Positions 63,122 through 64,000 of a DNA stretch of 64,000 nt are shown piece after piece; within the stretch, counting starts at the first letter, position 1; each line of letters starts with the position of its first letter. The notes under the pieces were generated by a model. That model saw only the letters and a list, made by a program, of their open reading frames with translations. It did not search any database and was not told where the DNA came from. Where the stretch lies: NCBI RefSeq assembly GCF_916619195.1, contig NZ_CAKAKL010000002.1:62001-126000 (forward strand), written 5' to 3'. The stretch comes from Inquilinus sp. Marseille-Q2685 (GTDB taxonomy: Bacteria; Pseudomonadota; Alphaproteobacteria; DSM-16000; Inquilinaceae). Position numbers and translations under genes: made by a program.

Positions 63122-64000
63122 GGCCATCCTCCGGGGCATGGCCGCCGGCGGGGCGGTGCTCTGGGCGCCGTCCGTGCTGGGGCAGGGCACGGCGCGGGTG
63201 GTCGTGGTCGGCGGCGGCTTCGGCGGCGCCGGCTGCGCCCGCGCCCTGCGCCGCCATGACGTGGCGGTGACGCTGGTCGAGCCGGAAGAGCGCTTCACTG
63301 CCTGCCCCTTCAGCAACGAGGTGATCGCGGGACTGCGCGACCTCGACGCCCAGCGCTTCGGCTATGACGGGCTGCGGCGCGACGGCGTCGAGGTCGTGCA
63401 CCGCAGCGCGACCGCGATCGATGCCCGGTACCGGCGGGTGCGGCTCGACGACGGGTCGGAGCTCGCCTATGACCGGCTGGTCCTGGCGCCCGGCATCGAG
63501 CTGCGCTTCGACGCCTTGCCCGGCTACGACCGGGCCGCCGCCGAGGCGATGCCGCATGCCTGGAAGGCGGGCGGCCAGACGCTGCTGCTGCGCCGGCAGC
63601 TGGAGGCGATGCCGGATGGCGGCGTGGTCGCCATCGCCGCCCCGGCCAACCCGTTCCGCTGCCCGCCCGGGCCCTATGAGCGGGCCAGCCTGATCGCGCA
63701 TTACCTCAAGACCCGCAAGCCGCGCTCGAAGCTGATCGTGCTCGACGCCAAGGACGCCTTCTCCAAGCAGCGGCTGTTCCAGGTCGCCTGGGACGCCCTG
63801 TATCCGGGCCTCCTGGAATGGGTGCCGCTGTCCTCCGGCGGAAAGGTGACCGAGGTCGACGTCGCGGCGAAGACGCTGGTCACCGAATTCGGCAGCCACC
63901 GCGCCGACGTCGCCAACGTCATCCCGCCGCAGCGGGCCGGCGCCATCGCCCGGGCCGCCGGCGTCGCCGACCAGACCGGTTGGTGCCCGATCGATCCGGT
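63105..64000 (+). CDS. fccB: Flavocytochrome c sulfide dehydrogenase flavoprotein (FccB/SoxF), 3' end cut
   Basis: 298 residues visible; the full family is about 400-430. A twin-arginine signal (RRAILRGMAAGGAV) is followed by the FAD Rossmann motif VVVVGGGFGGAGCARAL. The two redox Cys that form the active-site disulfide lie in TACPFSNEVIAG and FRCPPGPYERASLIA. It oxidises sulfide to sulfur/polysulfide and gives electrons to the cytochrome c subunit. It overlaps the cytochrome gene by 17 nt. The reading frame runs off the window end. Confidence 0.92.
   Translation, partial: MRPGRRAILRGMAAGGAVLWAPSVLGQGTARVVVVGGGFGGAGCARALRRHDVAVTLVEPEERFTACPFSNEVIAGLRDLDAQRFGYDGLRRDGVEVVHRSATAIDARYRRVRLDDGSELAYDRLVLAPGIELRFDALPGYDRAAAEAMPHAWKAGGQTLLLRRQLEAMPDGGVVAIAAPANPFRCPPGPYERASLIAHYLKTRKPRSKLIVLDAKDAFSKQRLFQVAWDALYPGLLEWVPLSSGGKVTEVDVAAKTLVTEFGSHRADVANVIPPQRAGAIARAAGVADQTGWCPIDP

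Overview
This is a GC-rich window. Its gene content points to an alphaproteobacterium, probably a Rhodospirillales or Azospirillales relative such as the Inquilinus group. The evidence is FixJ-type response regulators, isoquinoline-oxidoreductase-like molybdoenzyme subunits, flavocytochrome c, and GTG/TTG starts in a GC-rich background. The taxonomic guess is inference only.

Left part (1-21 kb): mixed accessory and chromosomal genes. The 3' part of a JmjC/cupin oxygenase gene is followed by an intact IS1182-family element that has split a rho-independent terminator. Next comes a small redox/hydrolase operon (SnoaL-like, zinc-free quinone oxidoreductase, MBL hydrolase) divergent from a LysR regulator. 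Then follow a secreted SH3 protein, an RND efflux adaptor and pump, an IS5 transposase remnant, a LysR regulator and a class D beta-lactamase. An envelope-stress block comes next: Cys-rich secreted protein, DUF4410 lipoprotein, metal-sensor-like protein, anti-sigma-like protein, ECF sigma factor and sterol desaturase-like hydroxylase. After it are two envelope proteins. Two copies of the same roughly 94-nt foldable element lie upstream of two of the secreted-protein genes.

Middle part (21-43.7 kb): a defence and mobility island. It carries a PUA-like plus GIY-YIG protein, a complete QatABCD anti-phage operon, a few metabolic or resistance-type genes (GNAT, methyltransferase, GrpB-GNAT fusion), a SIR2-domain effector with a nuclease-like partner, a XhoI/PaeR7I-type restriction-modification pair, a GIY-YIG protein with a zinc motif, a XRE regulator, a large serine recombinase operon with a repeat-rich promoter, a Fic protein and a tyrosine integrase. 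The island ends at a 45-nt copy of the 3' half of tRNA-Gly(GCC). No intact tRNA-Gly is visible to the left, so the other island end lies outside the window or has been lost.

Right part (43.8-64 kb): chromosome-like and signalling-rich. It holds an MscS channel with a cyclic-nucleotide-binding-like domain, and an Rrf2 regulator followed by a FixJ regulator. Next is a tightly overlapping operon of a 1207-residue MASE1/multi-PAS histidine kinase with three response regulators, followed by a second kinase, an NmrA-like oxidoreductase, a membrane protein, an OmpR-type two-component pair and a class III nucleotide cyclase. After a long palindromic repeat come secreted haem and redox genes: cytochrome c, a small secreted protein, IorA/IorB-like subunits, a second cytochrome c and FccB, which runs off the window end. 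A motif set (GTATCA plus repeated GCGACA) recurs in three intergenic regions from the two-component pair to the redox genes and may be one shared regulon.
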